Positions 1-10,319 are shown, counted from the stretch's first letter. The stretch: DNA of 64,000 bases from Candidatus Peregrinibacteria bacterium CG10_big_fil_rev_8_21_14_0_10_36_19 (GCA_002772535.1 PFDP01000014.1:62001-126000); one strand, 5' to 3'. The notes: generated by a model not told the origin, from the letters alone. Numbers and translations: made by a program.

Positions 1-763
1 CCTCAGAAATTTTATTTGCGATTTCAACGAAGTGAAGAGGTTTTCTAAGAGATTTAAGAATGATATATGCTTTATCCCTAATACTTCTAGGGTTGATATG
101 TCTCCATGTCATTAAACCAAAGCCTTCATCAGTTCTTTTAATTCTTTGATCAACCTCAAAAGAAGAAATCATCATAGGATCAGAAAAATCCTTAACCTTT
201 TCAGCAAGTACTTGCCTTACAGCCACAACTAGCTTTGAATCAGGCATAACTTCAGCCTTCTTTTTTAGTATTTTAATAGCATTGTTTGCGATTGATGAAA
301 CTGTTGAAAGATCAATGGATTTAATTCTCCAGAAAGGCTCATATACATTTGTTTTCTCAGCTTTATTGATTTCAGGATTAATATTGAGTGCAAGTCTAAT
401 AATATTTGCATCAATATTATCCTCAGACTTAATTTCATTCAAAACAGCGCTCACAAGCTTTTTTTCAAGTAAAACTCCGCCATTTTCTCTAATCACTCTA
501 TCCGCAATTTCATTAACAATATTTAATTTTGTAGTTTGAACAGTCCTTCTAAGCTTACTAAGGGCAATTTTTTCAATCTGTCTAATTCTTTCACGTGTAA
601 CAGAAAACTGTTTTCCAATACTCTCTAAAGTTCTTCTTGGCTTATTATCAAGGCTAAACCTTTGCACGATAACGTCTTTTTCCTTAATAGACAAAACCAT
701 AAACATCTCCTCGACAACTTCTGCAAGGTTTAAATCAGATATTGGTGCATTTTCAGTAGGCAT
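1..763 (-). CDS. Sigma-70 region 4-like + HARE-HTH-like regulator, C-terminus cut off by window edge
   Basis: Manual reverse translation from ATG at 763 is open to position 1: MPTENAPISDLNLAEVVEEMFMVLSIKEKDVIVQRFSLDNKPRRTLESIGKQFSVTRERIRQIEKIALSKLRR... ending in MTWRHINPRSIRDKAYIILKSLRKPLHFVEIANKIS; clear paralog of the CDS at 7276-8343. Confidence 0.8.
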   Translation of the reverse strand, partial: MPTENAPISDLNLAEVVEEMFMVLSIKEKDVIVQRFSLDNKPRRTLESIGKQFSVTRERIRQIEKIALSKLRRTVQTTKLNIVNEIADRVIRENGGVLLEKKLVSAVLNEIKSEDNIDANIIRLALNINPEINKAEKTNVYEPFWRIKSIDLSTVSSIANNAIKILKKKAEVMPDSKLVVAVRQVLAEKVKDFSDPMMISSFEVDQRIKRTDEGFGLMTWRHINPRSIRDKAYIILKSLRKPLHFVEIANKISE

Positions 764-986
764 AGTCTATTAAATTAAAAACTTTGAACTGCTCCAACAT
801 ATTTACTTTGCGTAAGATTGTCAAGCAAGAAATTTGATAAAAAGGCAATTATGTTTTATAAAATATGTTGAAAGATAGAAAAAAATATATACCTAATAAA
901 TTACACTGTCAAAAAAAAAGTGAAAAAAACATTTGAGGTTGCAATTTAAGTCCGTATTAGTAAAATGTTAAAGCTTTATAGCACGT

Positions 987-1070
987 GGGCGAGTGGTGGA
1001 ATGGTAGACACGCTAGTCTTAGGAACTAGTGGCGCAAGTCGTGAGGGTTCAAGTCCCTCCTCGCCCACCA
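987..1070 (+). tRNA. tRNA-Leu (anticodon TAG), CCA encoded
   Basis: Acceptor gggcgag/ctcgccc, TGGTGGAATGGTAGACACG D-arm, anticodon loop CTTAGGA, T-arm gagggttcaagtccctc, 3' ACCA. Confidence 0.93.
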
Positions 1071-1076
1071 CAAAAG

Positions 1077-2030
1077 CTAAAACTCCATTGATATATCAAC
1101 TCCAGCTACGCCAGAGGTTAAAGAACCCATTGAAATAATATCAACTCCTGTTTTTGCATATTCAAAAAGATTCTGATCATTTATACCACCAGAAGCCTCA
1201 AACAAAATTGAGTCATAAAGCCCCATGCCTTTAACAGACGATAACGCTTCATTTATTAATTCAGGAGACATATTATCCATCATTACAACTCCAACGATAG
1301 GTAAATTAAAATCATTAAAAAGCTTACAAACCTCAATCACTTCAGTGATGCGTGAAACCTCTATTTCAGCAAAACGAAAGTCGATGCTTGAATTCTTAAG
1401 CTTAACAAAAAAATCATAAAAATTGCGACCATCAACATCTAAATGAGTATCTTTCAATAAAACAGCGTCAGACAAATTCAATCTATGTGTTCCAGTACCA
1501 CCAACATTACAAGCTCTCTTGTCCAGAAGACCCCACAATGTTTTTCTTGTCGGCGTAAGAAGTGCATCAAATTCTGAAGATATTGATACAGCCTTTGCTG
1601 CATTTGTTGCCACAGAAGACATTCTATTTAAAAGATTCAAAACAGTTCTCTCAACAGCCAGTATATCCTTTACTTCTCCATATATCTCAGCCAACACATC
1701 ACCTTTAGCAAAACCCGCCCCCTCTTTAACAAAAAATTTTACATCCAAACTTCCAACCAGTTTTTGCCTTAAATTAGTAGTTTTATCGGACAAAAAATAC
1801 TCAATTTCCTGTCTACCAGCCAAAATCCCATTACTTTTGGCCACAATTTTAAATCTTTCAGTTCTAGGGAAGGGAAAAGCTATATCACTTGTGATATCGC
1901 CATAAAGTCCCAAATCTTTTTCCAATTCAAGAAAGGTATATCTAAAAACCCACTGTTTATAAGTAGTGTTATCCAAATTTAAAGAATTTCCAGAATCATG
2001 AGTTAAACGAACCAAAGCTTTTCTATCCAT
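1077..2030 (-). CDS. nadC: Nicotinate-nucleotide pyrophosphorylase (QPRT)
   Basis: GDITSDIAFP, ERTVLNLLNRMSSVAT, TRKTLWGLLDKRACNVGGTGTHRLNLSDAVLLKDTH, FEASGGIN. Confidence 0.93.
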   Translation of the reverse strand: MDRKALVRLTHDSGNSLNLDNTTYKQWVFRYTFLELEKDLGLYGDITSDIAFPFPRTERFKIVAKSNGILAGRQEIEYFLSDKTTNLRQKLVGSLDVKFFVKEGAGFAKGDVLAEIYGEVKDILAVERTVLNLLNRMSSVATNAAKAVSISSEFDALLTPTRKTLWGLLDKRACNVGGTGTHRLNLSDAVLLKDTHLDVDGRNFYDFFVKLKNSSIDFRFAEIEVSRITEVIEVCKLFNDFNLPIVGVVMMDNMSPELINEALSSVKGMGLYDSILFEASGGINDQNLFEYAKTGVDIISMGSLTSGVAGVDISMEF

Positions 2031-2031
2031 A

Positions 2032-2949
2032 CTAGTTAGATACCTTAAACATTTTATTAAGTGCTTCTAGTGCTTTTATTTGAATTTTTTTATCAACTTT
2101 CACAACTGGTGATTCATTTTCTAAGCATCGAAGAATGTATTCTAGCGTATTTCTTTTCATATCAAAACACATATTGCAAAGACCAGTAAATTTCTTAGAT
2201 GGTACTTCACGATTAAGACGCTCGGTCATTCCACATTCTGTTAAAACAAAAAACTCTTTTGCATTTGATTTTTTAGCCACATTAATCATGCCGGTTGTGC
2301 TTGCAATGTGATCTGCCAATTTCAGGACTTCAGGTTTAGACTCAGGATGAGCTATAACCTCGGCGTTAGGATTTTGCTGCCTAACGCTTTTTACATATTC
2401 AGCATTAACAACGTGATGAACGGGGCAATAACCCTGCCAAGCTATAATTTCTTTTTCGGGCACCTTGGTTGCAACATATGCAGCTAAATTTTTATCTGGA
2501 ACAAATATTATCTTTTTATTAGGTAGCGAATTTACAACATCTACAGCATTGGAAGATGTACAGCAAATATCAGACACAGCTTTTACATCTGCTGTTGAAT
2601 TAACGTATGCTACCACAGCGGCATCTGGATGCTTCTTTTTAAATTGTACGAGAGCTTCGGCGTCAATCATATCCGCCATAGCGCATCCAGCATCAATAGT
2701 AGGAACAATAACTTTTTTATCAGGATTCAAAATTGCAGCACTCTCAGCCATAAAATGAACCCCACAAAAAAGGATAATATCAGCATTAGTATTCGCCGCT
2801 TGCTTACATAATCCCAAAGAATCTCCGATGAAATCCGCAACATCATAAATTTCAGGGCGCTGATAATTATGAACAAGAATCACAGCGTTTTTTGCGCGCT
2901 TAAGATCGTTAATTCTCTTAACTAAGATTTTGTTTTCCACTTCACTCAT
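2032..2949 (-). CDS. nadA: Quinolinate synthase NadA
   Basis: VHNYQRPEIYDVADFIGDSLGLCKQA, FCGVHFMAESAAILNPDKKV, WQGYCPVHH, TECGMTERL; likely start MSEVENK (ORF extends to 2991). Confidence 0.95.
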   Translation of the reverse strand: MSEVENKILVKRINDLKRAKNAVILVHNYQRPEIYDVADFIGDSLGLCKQAANTNADIILFCGVHFMAESAAILNPDKKVIVPTIDAGCAMADMIDAEALVQFKKKHPDAAVVAYVNSTADVKAVSDICCTSSNAVDVVNSLPNKKIIFVPDKNLAAYVATKVPEKEIIAWQGYCPVHHVVNAEYVKSVRQQNPNAEVIAHPESKPEVLKLADHIASTTGMINVAKKSNAKEFFVLTECGMTERLNREVPSKKFTGLCNMCFDMKRNTLEYILRCLENESPVVKVDKKIQIKALEALNKMFKVSN

Positions 2950-2960
2950 GCGAAAAAACA

Positions 2961-3479
2961 CTACATCACACCATGAACAAAACGCAACCAAAGAGTTTTT
3001 AAATTTTCTAAAGAAGTTTTAAAAATTGTCGACATCAAACGATTAAGATCCCTAATCTTCCTAAGAGTATTTGAAACTTCATGATAATTTGATTCACCAG
3101 GTGATTTCATCATTTTCATGGCCTTTTTATGCAGTCTATCAATTTCTTTTTGAATTTCTTTTTCAACAGTAATTCTTAGAACCTTCTCAGAAGGTAAATT
3201 TCTAAGCAGTTTTTTCTTAAATTCTTCAGGGTCTATATTGTGTTGGGTTTTACTTCCAGATTTTACAGAGCCACTCCCAGAGTTTTCTTTATTCTCACCA
3301 AGAGTTTCTGAGACATTACCCATTACCTCGCCAGAAACATCAACACTATCAAGGCTAATAGCCGAAGAAATATCCACTTTACCAATATTACGACTCGCAC
3401 TTGAGTCCTCGATTTTGCGACCAATTTCAGCAGAGTTGGTCGTACTTAGGGATTCTTTATTTTTGTTTTGCTCAAGCAT
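2961..3479 (-). CDS. Hypothetical protein, Ser/Asn-rich N-terminus and charged helical C-terminus
   Basis: 172-aa ORF upstream of nadA; no family recognised. Confidence 0.55.
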   Translation of the reverse strand: MLEQNKNKESLSTTNSAEIGRKIEDSSASRNIGKVDISSAISLDSVDVSGEVMGNVSETLGENKENSGSGSVKSGSKTQHNIDPEEFKKKLLRNLPSEKVLRITVEKEIQKEIDRLHKKAMKMMKSPGESNYHEVSNTLRKIRDLNRLMSTIFKTSLENLKTLWLRFVHGVM

Positions 3480-3547
3480 ATTTACAAGTGAGTAGTTCTA
3501 ATATTATAAACTAAAAAGTATACACAGTCAATTGGCCTAAAAATCGT

Positions 3548-3576
3548 TTGTATGCTACAACTTCTAACGCTACAAT
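3548..3576 (+). promoter_or_regulatory. Putative sigma-70-type promoter of valS
   Basis: TTGTAT (3548-3553), 17-bp spacer, TACAAT (3571-3576). Confidence 0.5.
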
Positions 3577-3606
3577 AGCATAAACAATTTAAAGACAATA
3601 ATCAAA

Positions 3607-6330
3607 ATGGATTTTGAAATGGAGTCGGCATATACGGCAAAAAAATACGAAGATGAAATTTACAGCAAATGGGAGAAAAGTGGGGCCTTTCAAGCACAAG
3701 GTAAAAAAAGTGGCAAAAAACCATTTACAATATCAATGCCACCACCAAACGCTACTGGCGTTTTGCATTTAGGCCACGCAGTAATGCTAGCACTTGAAGA
3801 TATAATGATTCGTCACCACAGAATGATGGGGGAGGATGCACTTTGGATACCAGGTACAGATCATGCCGCCATCGCCACGCAAAGCGTAGTTGAAAAAGAG
3901 CTAGAAGCCTCAGGAATAAAAAATCCAAGAGCTCAGCTAGGTAGAGAAAAATTATTGGAAGAGATCCATGAATTTACAGAAAAATCAAAAAATACAATTA
4001 GAAATCAGGTTAGAAAAATGGGAGCAAGTTGTGACTGGTCAAAAGAAAGATACACAATGGAAAAAGATCTTAATCATGCCGTAAATACCTTTTTTCAGTA
4101 TATGTATGAGGACGGATTGATTTATCGAGGGGGGCGGATAATCAATTGGGACCCGAAAATGCAAACTACAGTTTCTGATGATGAAATAGAATATGTAGAA
4201 GAAAAAACAAAATTTTACTATTTTCAATATGGACCAGTTGTAATTGGTACAGCCCGGCCAGAAACAAAATTTTTAGACAAGGTGATAGTAGTACACCCAG
4301 AGGACGAAAGATACAAAGACCTAATTGGTAAAGAGTTTGAACTAGAATGGATAGATGGCCCAATCACAGCCACAGTAATAGCAGATGAGAATATTGATAT
4401 GTCCATGGGAACAGGAGCAATGACCATTACACCAGCTCACAGTTTTGTTGATTTCGAAATGGCCCAAAAACATAAACTTGAAACACCTCAAATTATAGAT
4501 TTTGATGGCAACATAAAATCTGAAGTTTCAGAAGAATTTGCAGGAATGCCAATTTCAGATGCTAGAGAAAAAATTGTTGAAAAATTAAGATCAAAAGGAC
4601 TTTTAGTAAAGGTAGATGAAGAATATGTACACAACATTGCCGTTAGTTACAGAGGAAAAGGAACAATTGAGCCTCAAATAATGAAACAATGGTTTATTGA
4701 TGTAAATAAAAAAACCATAGAATGGAAAGGAGATAAGTGCAGTATAAAAGAGGTTCTACAGGATGTAGTAAGATCAAATATGATACAAATACTTCCAAAT
4801 AGATTTGAAAAAATATACTTCAGCTGGATAGATAATCTAAAAGATTGGTGTATCTCAAGGCAAATCTGGTGGGGGCATCAAATTCCAATGTGGCACAAAT
4901 GTACTCCAGAGCAATATGAAGCCTTTAATGAGAAAAAAGATGCTAGTAGCCTAATGCTTAATATTTTAGAAATAGAAAATGAAGTTTCATTCGGCACGGA
5001 AAAACCAAAAGATGGTTTATGGGTAAGAGATCCAGACACTCTCGATACATGGTTTAGTGCAGCCCTTTGGACATTCTCAACACTAGGATGGCCAGAAAAA
5101 ACTGATGATTTAGACTTTTTTCACCCTACAGATGTACTAGAAACAGGCTATGACATTATTTTCTTCTGGGTTGCAAGAATGATATTAGCTTCAACCTACG
5201 CACTACGCAGAGAGGGGCTACCTGAAGAAAAATGTATTCCTTTCAAGACAGTATATTTACACGGATTGATAAGAGATATAAATGGTAAAAAAATGAGTAA
5301 ATCTAATCCAGAAACTTGTATAGATCCACTCGATATGATCGATTTATATGGAGCAGACGCACTTAGATTAAGTCTAGTAATTGGGTCAACTCCAGGTAAT
5401 GATATGAGACTTTACGAAGAAAAAATTGCAGGATACCGAAATTTTATTAACAAGATATGGAACTCAGCACGCTTCACAATAATGAATGTAGAACCAAAGA
5501 ATCTCAAATTAACTCTTCAAAATGAAGATATTAAAAGCTTTGCAGACAAATGGATTTTAACAGAACTACAAACTCTCATAAATCAGGTAAACGAAGATCT
5601 AGATAAATACCGTTTTTCAGACGCAGGTACAAAAATATACGACTTTATTTGGAGCAAATACTGCGACTGGTATCTCGAAAATTCAAAAGGCGAATTAAAA
5701 AACGAAGTTGTCCTATTGCACGTTTTAAAAACCTGCTTAAAGCTAATTCACCCATTTGTTCCATATGTAACAGAAAAAATTTGGGAGTTCCTAGATACAG
5801 AGGGAATGCTTATATCAGAAAAATGGCCAGAATTAAACAATTCCCATATATTCAAATCTGAATCTCAAAAAATGGAGGAAGTTCAGGATGCTATAACGGC
5901 AATAAGAGTTGCGAGAGCAGAATTAAATGTGGATGGGGGCAAAAAAATCAATGCAGAGATATACACCGAAAACGATCAAAGCGCTTTTGTTGAAAACAAA
6001 GAGTTTATTGAAAGAGCAGCAAGACTTGAAAAACTGATTCTACTCAAGACCCCAAAGCAAGAAGATGGAGTGAAAATAGTTATCAGTGGAAAAAATGAAA
6101 TATATCTCCCTCTAAAAGACATGATTGATCCGGAAAAAGAGCTTAAAAGATTAAATAAAGAAATAGAGCAAAAAGAGCAATTCATAAAATCATTGAAAGC
6201 TAAACTATCAAATACTGGATTCACAAAAAACGCACCAGTAGACATAATTGAGAAAGAAACAACAAGGCTTAGGGAGGAAGAGGATAACTTGGTAAAATTA
6301 ACTCAACAAAAATCCCAAATTGTGTTATAA
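3607..6330 (+). CDS. valS: Valyl-tRNA synthetase
   Basis: PPPNATGVLHLGHA, GTDHAAIATQ, WCISRQIWWGHQIP, GKKMSKSNPE, C-terminal coiled-coil arm. Confidence 0.97.
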   Translation: MDFEMESAYTAKKYEDEIYSKWEKSGAFQAQGKKSGKKPFTISMPPPNATGVLHLGHAVMLALEDIMIRHHRMMGEDALWIPGTDHAAIATQSVVEKELEASGIKNPRAQLGREKLLEEIHEFTEKSKNTIRNQVRKMGASCDWSKERYTMEKDLNHAVNTFFQYMYEDGLIYRGGRIINWDPKMQTTVSDDEIEYVEEKTKFYYFQYGPVVIGTARPETKFLDKVIVVHPEDERYKDLIGKEFELEWIDGPITATVIADENIDMSMGTGAMTITPAHSFVDFEMAQKHKLETPQIIDFDGNIKSEVSEEFAGMPISDAREKIVEKLRSKGLLVKVDEEYVHNIAVSYRGKGTIEPQIMKQWFIDVNKKTIEWKGDKCSIKEVLQDVVRSNMIQILPNRFEKIYFSWIDNLKDWCISRQIWWGHQIPMWHKCTPEQYEAFNEKKDASSLMLNILEIENEVSFGTEKPKDGLWVRDPDTLDTWFSAALWTFSTLGWPEKTDDLDFFHPTDVLETGYDIIFFWVARMILASTYALRREGLPEEKCIPFKTVYLHGLIRDINGKKMSKSNPETCIDPLDMIDLYGADALRLSLVIGSTPGNDMRLYEEKIAGYRNFINKIWNSARFTIMNVEPKNLKLTLQNEDIKSFADKWILTELQTLINQVNEDLDKYRFSDAGTKIYDFIWSKYCDWYLENSKGELKNEVVLLHVLKTCLKLIHPFVPYVTEKIWEFLDTEGMLISEKWPELNNSHIFKSESQKMEEVQDAITAIRVARAELNVDGGKKINAEIYTENDQSAFVENKEFIERAARLEKLILLKTPKQEDGVKIVISGKNEIYLPLKDMIDPEKELKRLNKEIEQKEQFIKSLKAKLSNTGFTKNAPVDIIEKETTRLREEEDNLVKLTQQKSQIVL

Positions 6331-6355
6331 TAAAGACAAATAAAAACAAAATAAT

Positions 6356-7279
6356 TTGTCAAACCAGGCTTTCTTCGACCAAATAGAGCAAAACATTAAT
6401 TCTTTAATATCAGAGAAGCGATTTAAAGATGCCTATAGTAACTGTATTAAATACATCAATCTATATCCAAATGTTGAACAATTAATCAAACTTAAAAAAC
6501 GTATAGAGGAAGAGGTATCCGAAGAAAATGAAAATCTAATAGCAGAAAAAATTAAGGAGGTAAAAATAATCATAAAAGAGGAAAGGTACGCAGAGGCTAT
6601 AAAAACACTTAAATCTTTACTGGAAGGAAGTCCAAACAATTCTAAAATAAAAAGTCTGATTATAGAATCTCAAGAAGGGTATAAAAAACAGGTAGATGAA
6701 CAAAATAAGAAATTCATCAAAACAAAAGAAGAAAAACTAGATCAGGTTTTAGAAAAGAATCCAGAAACGTTAATACCTGAATTACTAATTATTGAGCAAA
6801 ATAATCCCGGTAACAAGCTTGTGCAAGACCTTAGCACCAAATACAGGGATAAACTCATAAGTAAAAAAATTAAGCTACAAAAAAATCTTTTGGAGTCAGA
6901 AAAATATGAACTAATTGAAAATCTTCTGAATGAGCTGGAAAAAATAAACCCTAAAAATCAAGAACTACAAAGCCTTAGAGATTATGTGCGAATTAATCGG
7001 CACTCAGAGCAAATTGAAGAAAAAGAGGACTATGTATATAGAAGTGAAAAACAGTTAACAACATTAATACAGCTTAAAAAATACGATAAAGCAATAAAAG
7101 TAGCTCAAGAAATTTTATCAGTAGATACCAAAAATACTCGTATAAAAAGTCTATTAAAAGTAGTAGAGGAAAAATACTATCAACAAACTAAGAATAAGGT
7201 TATAGACCAAATGATAGACTATCAAAATAGTCTATCAATTTTGGCCAAACAAAACCCAAAAGAGTTTCAAAAAATTTAA
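6356..7279 (+). CDS. Hypothetical protein with TPR-like helical repeats
   Basis: 307-aa ORF, TTG start; repeated RYAEAIKTLKSLLEGSPNNSKIKSL / KYDKAIKVAQEILSVDTKNTRIKSL units. Confidence 0.65.
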   Translation: MSNQAFFDQIEQNINSLISEKRFKDAYSNCIKYINLYPNVEQLIKLKKRIEEEVSEENENLIAEKIKEVKIIIKEERYAEAIKTLKSLLEGSPNNSKIKSLIIESQEGYKKQVDEQNKKFIKTKEEKLDQVLEKNPETLIPELLIIEQNNPGNKLVQDLSTKYRDKLISKKIKLQKNLLESEKYELIENLLNELEKINPKNQELQSLRDYVRINRHSEQIEEKEDYVYRSEKQLTTLIQLKKYDKAIKVAQEILSVDTKNTRIKSLLKVVEEKYYQQTKNKVIDQMIDYQNSLSILAKQNPKEFQKI

Positions 7280-8343
7280 GCTTTTAATTTATATCTCTTA
7301 CGACCAACACGCTCAAATTGAGTGCCGTTTTTTAATGCAAGCACAATAGTGATTTTCTTCACTTGTCTCTTGCTAAGTACCCCTTCAACAATTTCCTCTT
7401 GAGATAACTCCTTACCACCAGATAGCAGTTTTTCGATAACTGCTGAAACAGTACCGCTCTCATACCCCCATTCTTCAAGGGCATAAATTCCACGTCCAAT
7501 TAAAATAAATTGATCATGACGAATAAGTTCATTATGTACAGCCTGAATATTAACTTGTCTCTTATCAAACTCTGAATTTTCGATCTTAGAAGCAATATCA
7601 GAAAAATGCATTGGTTTTTTTGAGTTTCTCAAAATATATAAAATTTTGTCTCTCAAGGTTCTTGGATTTACATGACGCCACTCAAGAAGACCAACCATCT
7701 CATTATCCAAAATAGCCATTCTCTTATCAATAGATATAAGAGATTTCATTAAGCAAAGATCAATATCAACATCTTTCAAAATTGGTTTAATATCACCATG
7801 AACTCTATCAACACTCTTAATATTACCGTATTTATGAAGCTGATTAACAATCTTTGAAGACGCATATTTTAATGAATAATCGCTAATTTTTTTGTTTCTC
7901 ACGTATGGGTAAAAATTTATAGTATTACCAATACATTCAACTTCATCATTCAAAACTAGAGAAAGATGTATACCACTTTCATTCACAGTCATACCAGAAG
8001 GTAAGCTCTTTTTTAGATCATCAATTAGATCATCTTCTTTTACCAAGCCGCCGTGCTGGCTAACAACTTCGTTAGTAAATTCATGCAAATGCTTCAAGGA
8101 AGTATTAAAAACATTACGTTTCATCTTTGAAAGTGCATTTTTTTCAATCTGTCTTACACGTTCACGTGTTACAGCGAATTCTTGTCCAATTTGTTCAAGT
8201 GTCATTTTGCCAGAACCATCTAAATCAAATCTTTTTTTAACAACAACTTTTTCTTTATCGGATAGTAAAAGGAGTAGATTATTTACTAATTCCGAGAGTT
8301 CAGCCACAGTTTGGGCAACATTAGTAGCATTACCAGTATACAT
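7276..8343 (-). CDS. Sigma-70 region 4-like + HARE-HTH fusion transcription regulator
   Basis: LLSDKEKVVVKKRFDLDGSGKMTLEQIGQEFAVTRERVRQIEKNALSKMKR (region 4) and LRDKILYILRNSKKPMHFSDIASKIE...VHNELIRHDQFILIGRGIYALEEWGY (HARE-HTH); likely start MYTGNAT (ORF extends to 8439). Confidence 0.85.
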   Translation of the reverse strand: MYTGNATNVAQTVAELSELVNNLLLLLSDKEKVVVKKRFDLDGSGKMTLEQIGQEFAVTRERVRQIEKNALSKMKRNVFNTSLKHLHEFTNEVVSQHGGLVKEDDLIDDLKKSLPSGMTVNESGIHLSLVLNDEVECIGNTINFYPYVRNKKISDYSLKYASSKIVNQLHKYGNIKSVDRVHGDIKPILKDVDIDLCLMKSLISIDKRMAILDNEMVGLLEWRHVNPRTLRDKILYILRNSKKPMHFSDIASKIENSEFDKRQVNIQAVHNELIRHDQFILIGRGIYALEEWGYESGTVSAVIEKLLSGGKELSQEEIVEGVLSKRQVKKITIVLALKNGTQFERVGRKRYKLKA

Positions 8344-8462
8344 AGTAAACTCGTTAGGATATGAGAGGGAGGAATATGAAGTGATTATAAAAACATTTTG
8401 ACAAAAATAGCAAAGAAAAGGTCTTGTGATTCTTGTCAAAATGATCTGTTGTTTAATAACTA

Positions 8463-8771
8463 CTATGAATTAAAAATATACCCAACACAATGAACAGTTT
8501 TGATGTGATTGCGAAAAGATTGACTTCTTAATTTTCGTCTCAGAAGACTAACGTGAACATCAATTGTGTTAGTCGCACAAAAAATATTTCTATCCCAAAC
8601 TTCCTCAAGAAGGCGCGTACGCGTTAGTACTTCACCGGGGTGTTCCATAAAAAATTTAAGCAAAGAAAATTCTCTATAGCGCATAGGAACTTTTATTCCA
8701 TCCACTTCAACTTCATAAGAAAGTTTATTTAATTTAACAGAACCGGAGCTAATAATATCCAAATCAGTCAT
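8463..8771 (-). CDS. Stand-alone OmpR/PhoB-type winged-helix DNA-binding protein, no receiver domain
   Basis: YREFSLLKFFMEHPGEVLTRTRLLEEVWDRN...TIDVHVSLLRRKL...IKTVHCVGYIF; about 100 aa only. Confidence 0.88.
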   Translation of the reverse strand: MTDLDIISSGSVKLNKLSYEVEVDGIKVPMRYREFSLLKFFMEHPGEVLTRTRLLEEVWDRNIFCATNTIDVHVSLLRRKLRSQSFRNHIKTVHCVGYIFNS

Positions 8772-8878
8772 AATCAAATAATGATGGCAAATTTAAAAAA
8801 ACAAAAAATAAAAAAGAAATCATTACAAAATATGACTAACTACAGACAAAAAGTTGAATTAAAAAGTGTTGTTGATAA

Positions 8879-10288
8879 ATGTTCAACACACTTGTAAACT
8901 ACGCGTATATGGAAAACAAGATGGAAAAAATAGTTGCATTGTCAAAACGAAGAGGTTTTGTCTTCGCTGGTTCAGAAATATATGGAGGTTTCGCAAACAC
9001 TTGGGATTATGGACCATACGGAATACAGCTCAAGAAAAATATTCAAGATTTCTGGTGGAAAACTTTTGTACAAGAAAGGCCAGATATTGTTGGGCTAGAT
9101 TCTTCAATCTTAATGAACCCAAAAGTTTGGGAGGCATCAGGCCATCTCGGATCATTTACAGACCCATTAATGGACTGTAAAAACTGTAAAGAAAGAATCA
9201 GAGGAGATAAACTAATAGAAGAAAATCTTGGTATAGAACAAGCGGCTGGAAAATCTTTAGAAGCTATAGGGCAAATTATAAAAGAGAATAATCTAAAATG
9301 TCCAAAGTGCGGAAAATGTGATTTCACAGAAGCACGTGCATTTAATATGATGTTTAAAACTCACCAAGGTGTAGTTGAAGAAACATCTACAGCTGCGTAC
9401 CTAAGACCAGAAACCGCTCAAGGAATATTTATAAATTTTAAAAACGTTCAGCAAAATTGCAGAATGCAAATTCCATTTGGCGTTGCTCAAATTGGAAAAT
9501 CATTCAGAAACGAAATTACACCTGGAAATTTTACATATAGAACAAGAGAATTTGAGCAAATGGAAATCGAATACTTCATAAACCCAAACAACAAAGAAGA
9601 TATTAAAGCAAAGTTTGAAGAATGGAAAAATCTTTCAAAACAATGGTTCCTTGATTTAGGAATCAAAGAGGAAATGCTAAGATTCCGCGAACACGAATCA
9701 GATGAATTATCCCACTATTCATCAATGACATTCGACGTAGAATACAAATTTCCATTTGGTTGGGGAGAGTTAATGGGTGTTGCATATAGAGGATGTTTTG
9801 ACCTAACACAACATCAAGAATTCTCAGGAAAAAACTTAGAATACACAGACCCACAAACAAACGAAAAATACATACCACATGTTATAGAACCCGCCTTTGG
9901 TCTTAGCAGAACAACGCTAATCACTTTATTAGATGCCTATGAAGAAGATGAGGTAGAAGGAGAAACAAGAGTTGTTATGAGATTTTCTCCAAAAATTGCA
10001 CCAGTAAAAGCTGCCATTTTCCCATTAATCAAAAAACCAGAACTACAAAAAGTGGCACAAGAGATATTCAACGACCTCAAAAAAGAATTTTATGTAGAAT
10101 ACGATGAATCCGGAGCAATCGGTAAAAGGTACAGAAGACAAGATGAAATAGGTACACCATTCTGCATCACAGTTGATTTCGACACACTTGAAGACAATTT
10201 TGTAACCTTAAGAGATAGAGACACCACTAAACAGGAAAAAATTCAAATTTCAGACCTCAAAGAAATACTCCGAAAAAAAATTCAATAG
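8879..10288 (+). CDS. glyS: Glycyl-tRNA synthetase (single-chain, eukaryote/Gram-positive type)
   Basis: KRRGFVFAGSEIYGGFANTWDYGPYG, YLRPETAQGIFINF, FRNEITPG, EFEQMEIEYF; true start may be MENKMEK at 8909. Confidence 0.95.
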   Translation: MFNTLVNYAYMENKMEKIVALSKRRGFVFAGSEIYGGFANTWDYGPYGIQLKKNIQDFWWKTFVQERPDIVGLDSSILMNPKVWEASGHLGSFTDPLMDCKNCKERIRGDKLIEENLGIEQAAGKSLEAIGQIIKENNLKCPKCGKCDFTEARAFNMMFKTHQGVVEETSTAAYLRPETAQGIFINFKNVQQNCRMQIPFGVAQIGKSFRNEITPGNFTYRTREFEQMEIEYFINPNNKEDIKAKFEEWKNLSKQWFLDLGIKEEMLRFREHESDELSHYSSMTFDVEYKFPFGWGELMGVAYRGCFDLTQHQEFSGKNLEYTDPQTNEKYIPHVIEPAFGLSRTTLITLLDAYEEDEVEGETRVVMRFSPKIAPVKAAIFPLIKKPELQKVAQEIFNDLKKEFYVEYDESGAIGKRYRRQDEIGTPFCITVDFDTLEDNFVTLRDRDTTKQEKIQISDLKEILRKKIQ

Positions 10289-10290
10289 CA

Positions 10291-10319
10291 TTGCAAAATA
10301 AAGCCATTTCTGCTATAAT
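10291..10319 (+). promoter_or_regulatory. Putative promoter of the T4SS-like ATPase gene
   Basis: TTGCAA (10291-10296), 17-bp spacer, TATAAT (10314-10319). Confidence 0.55.

Noticed and set aside
1519-1905. 128-aa plus ORF opposite nadC
   Set aside because: Antisense to a clear nadC; no start signal or motif.
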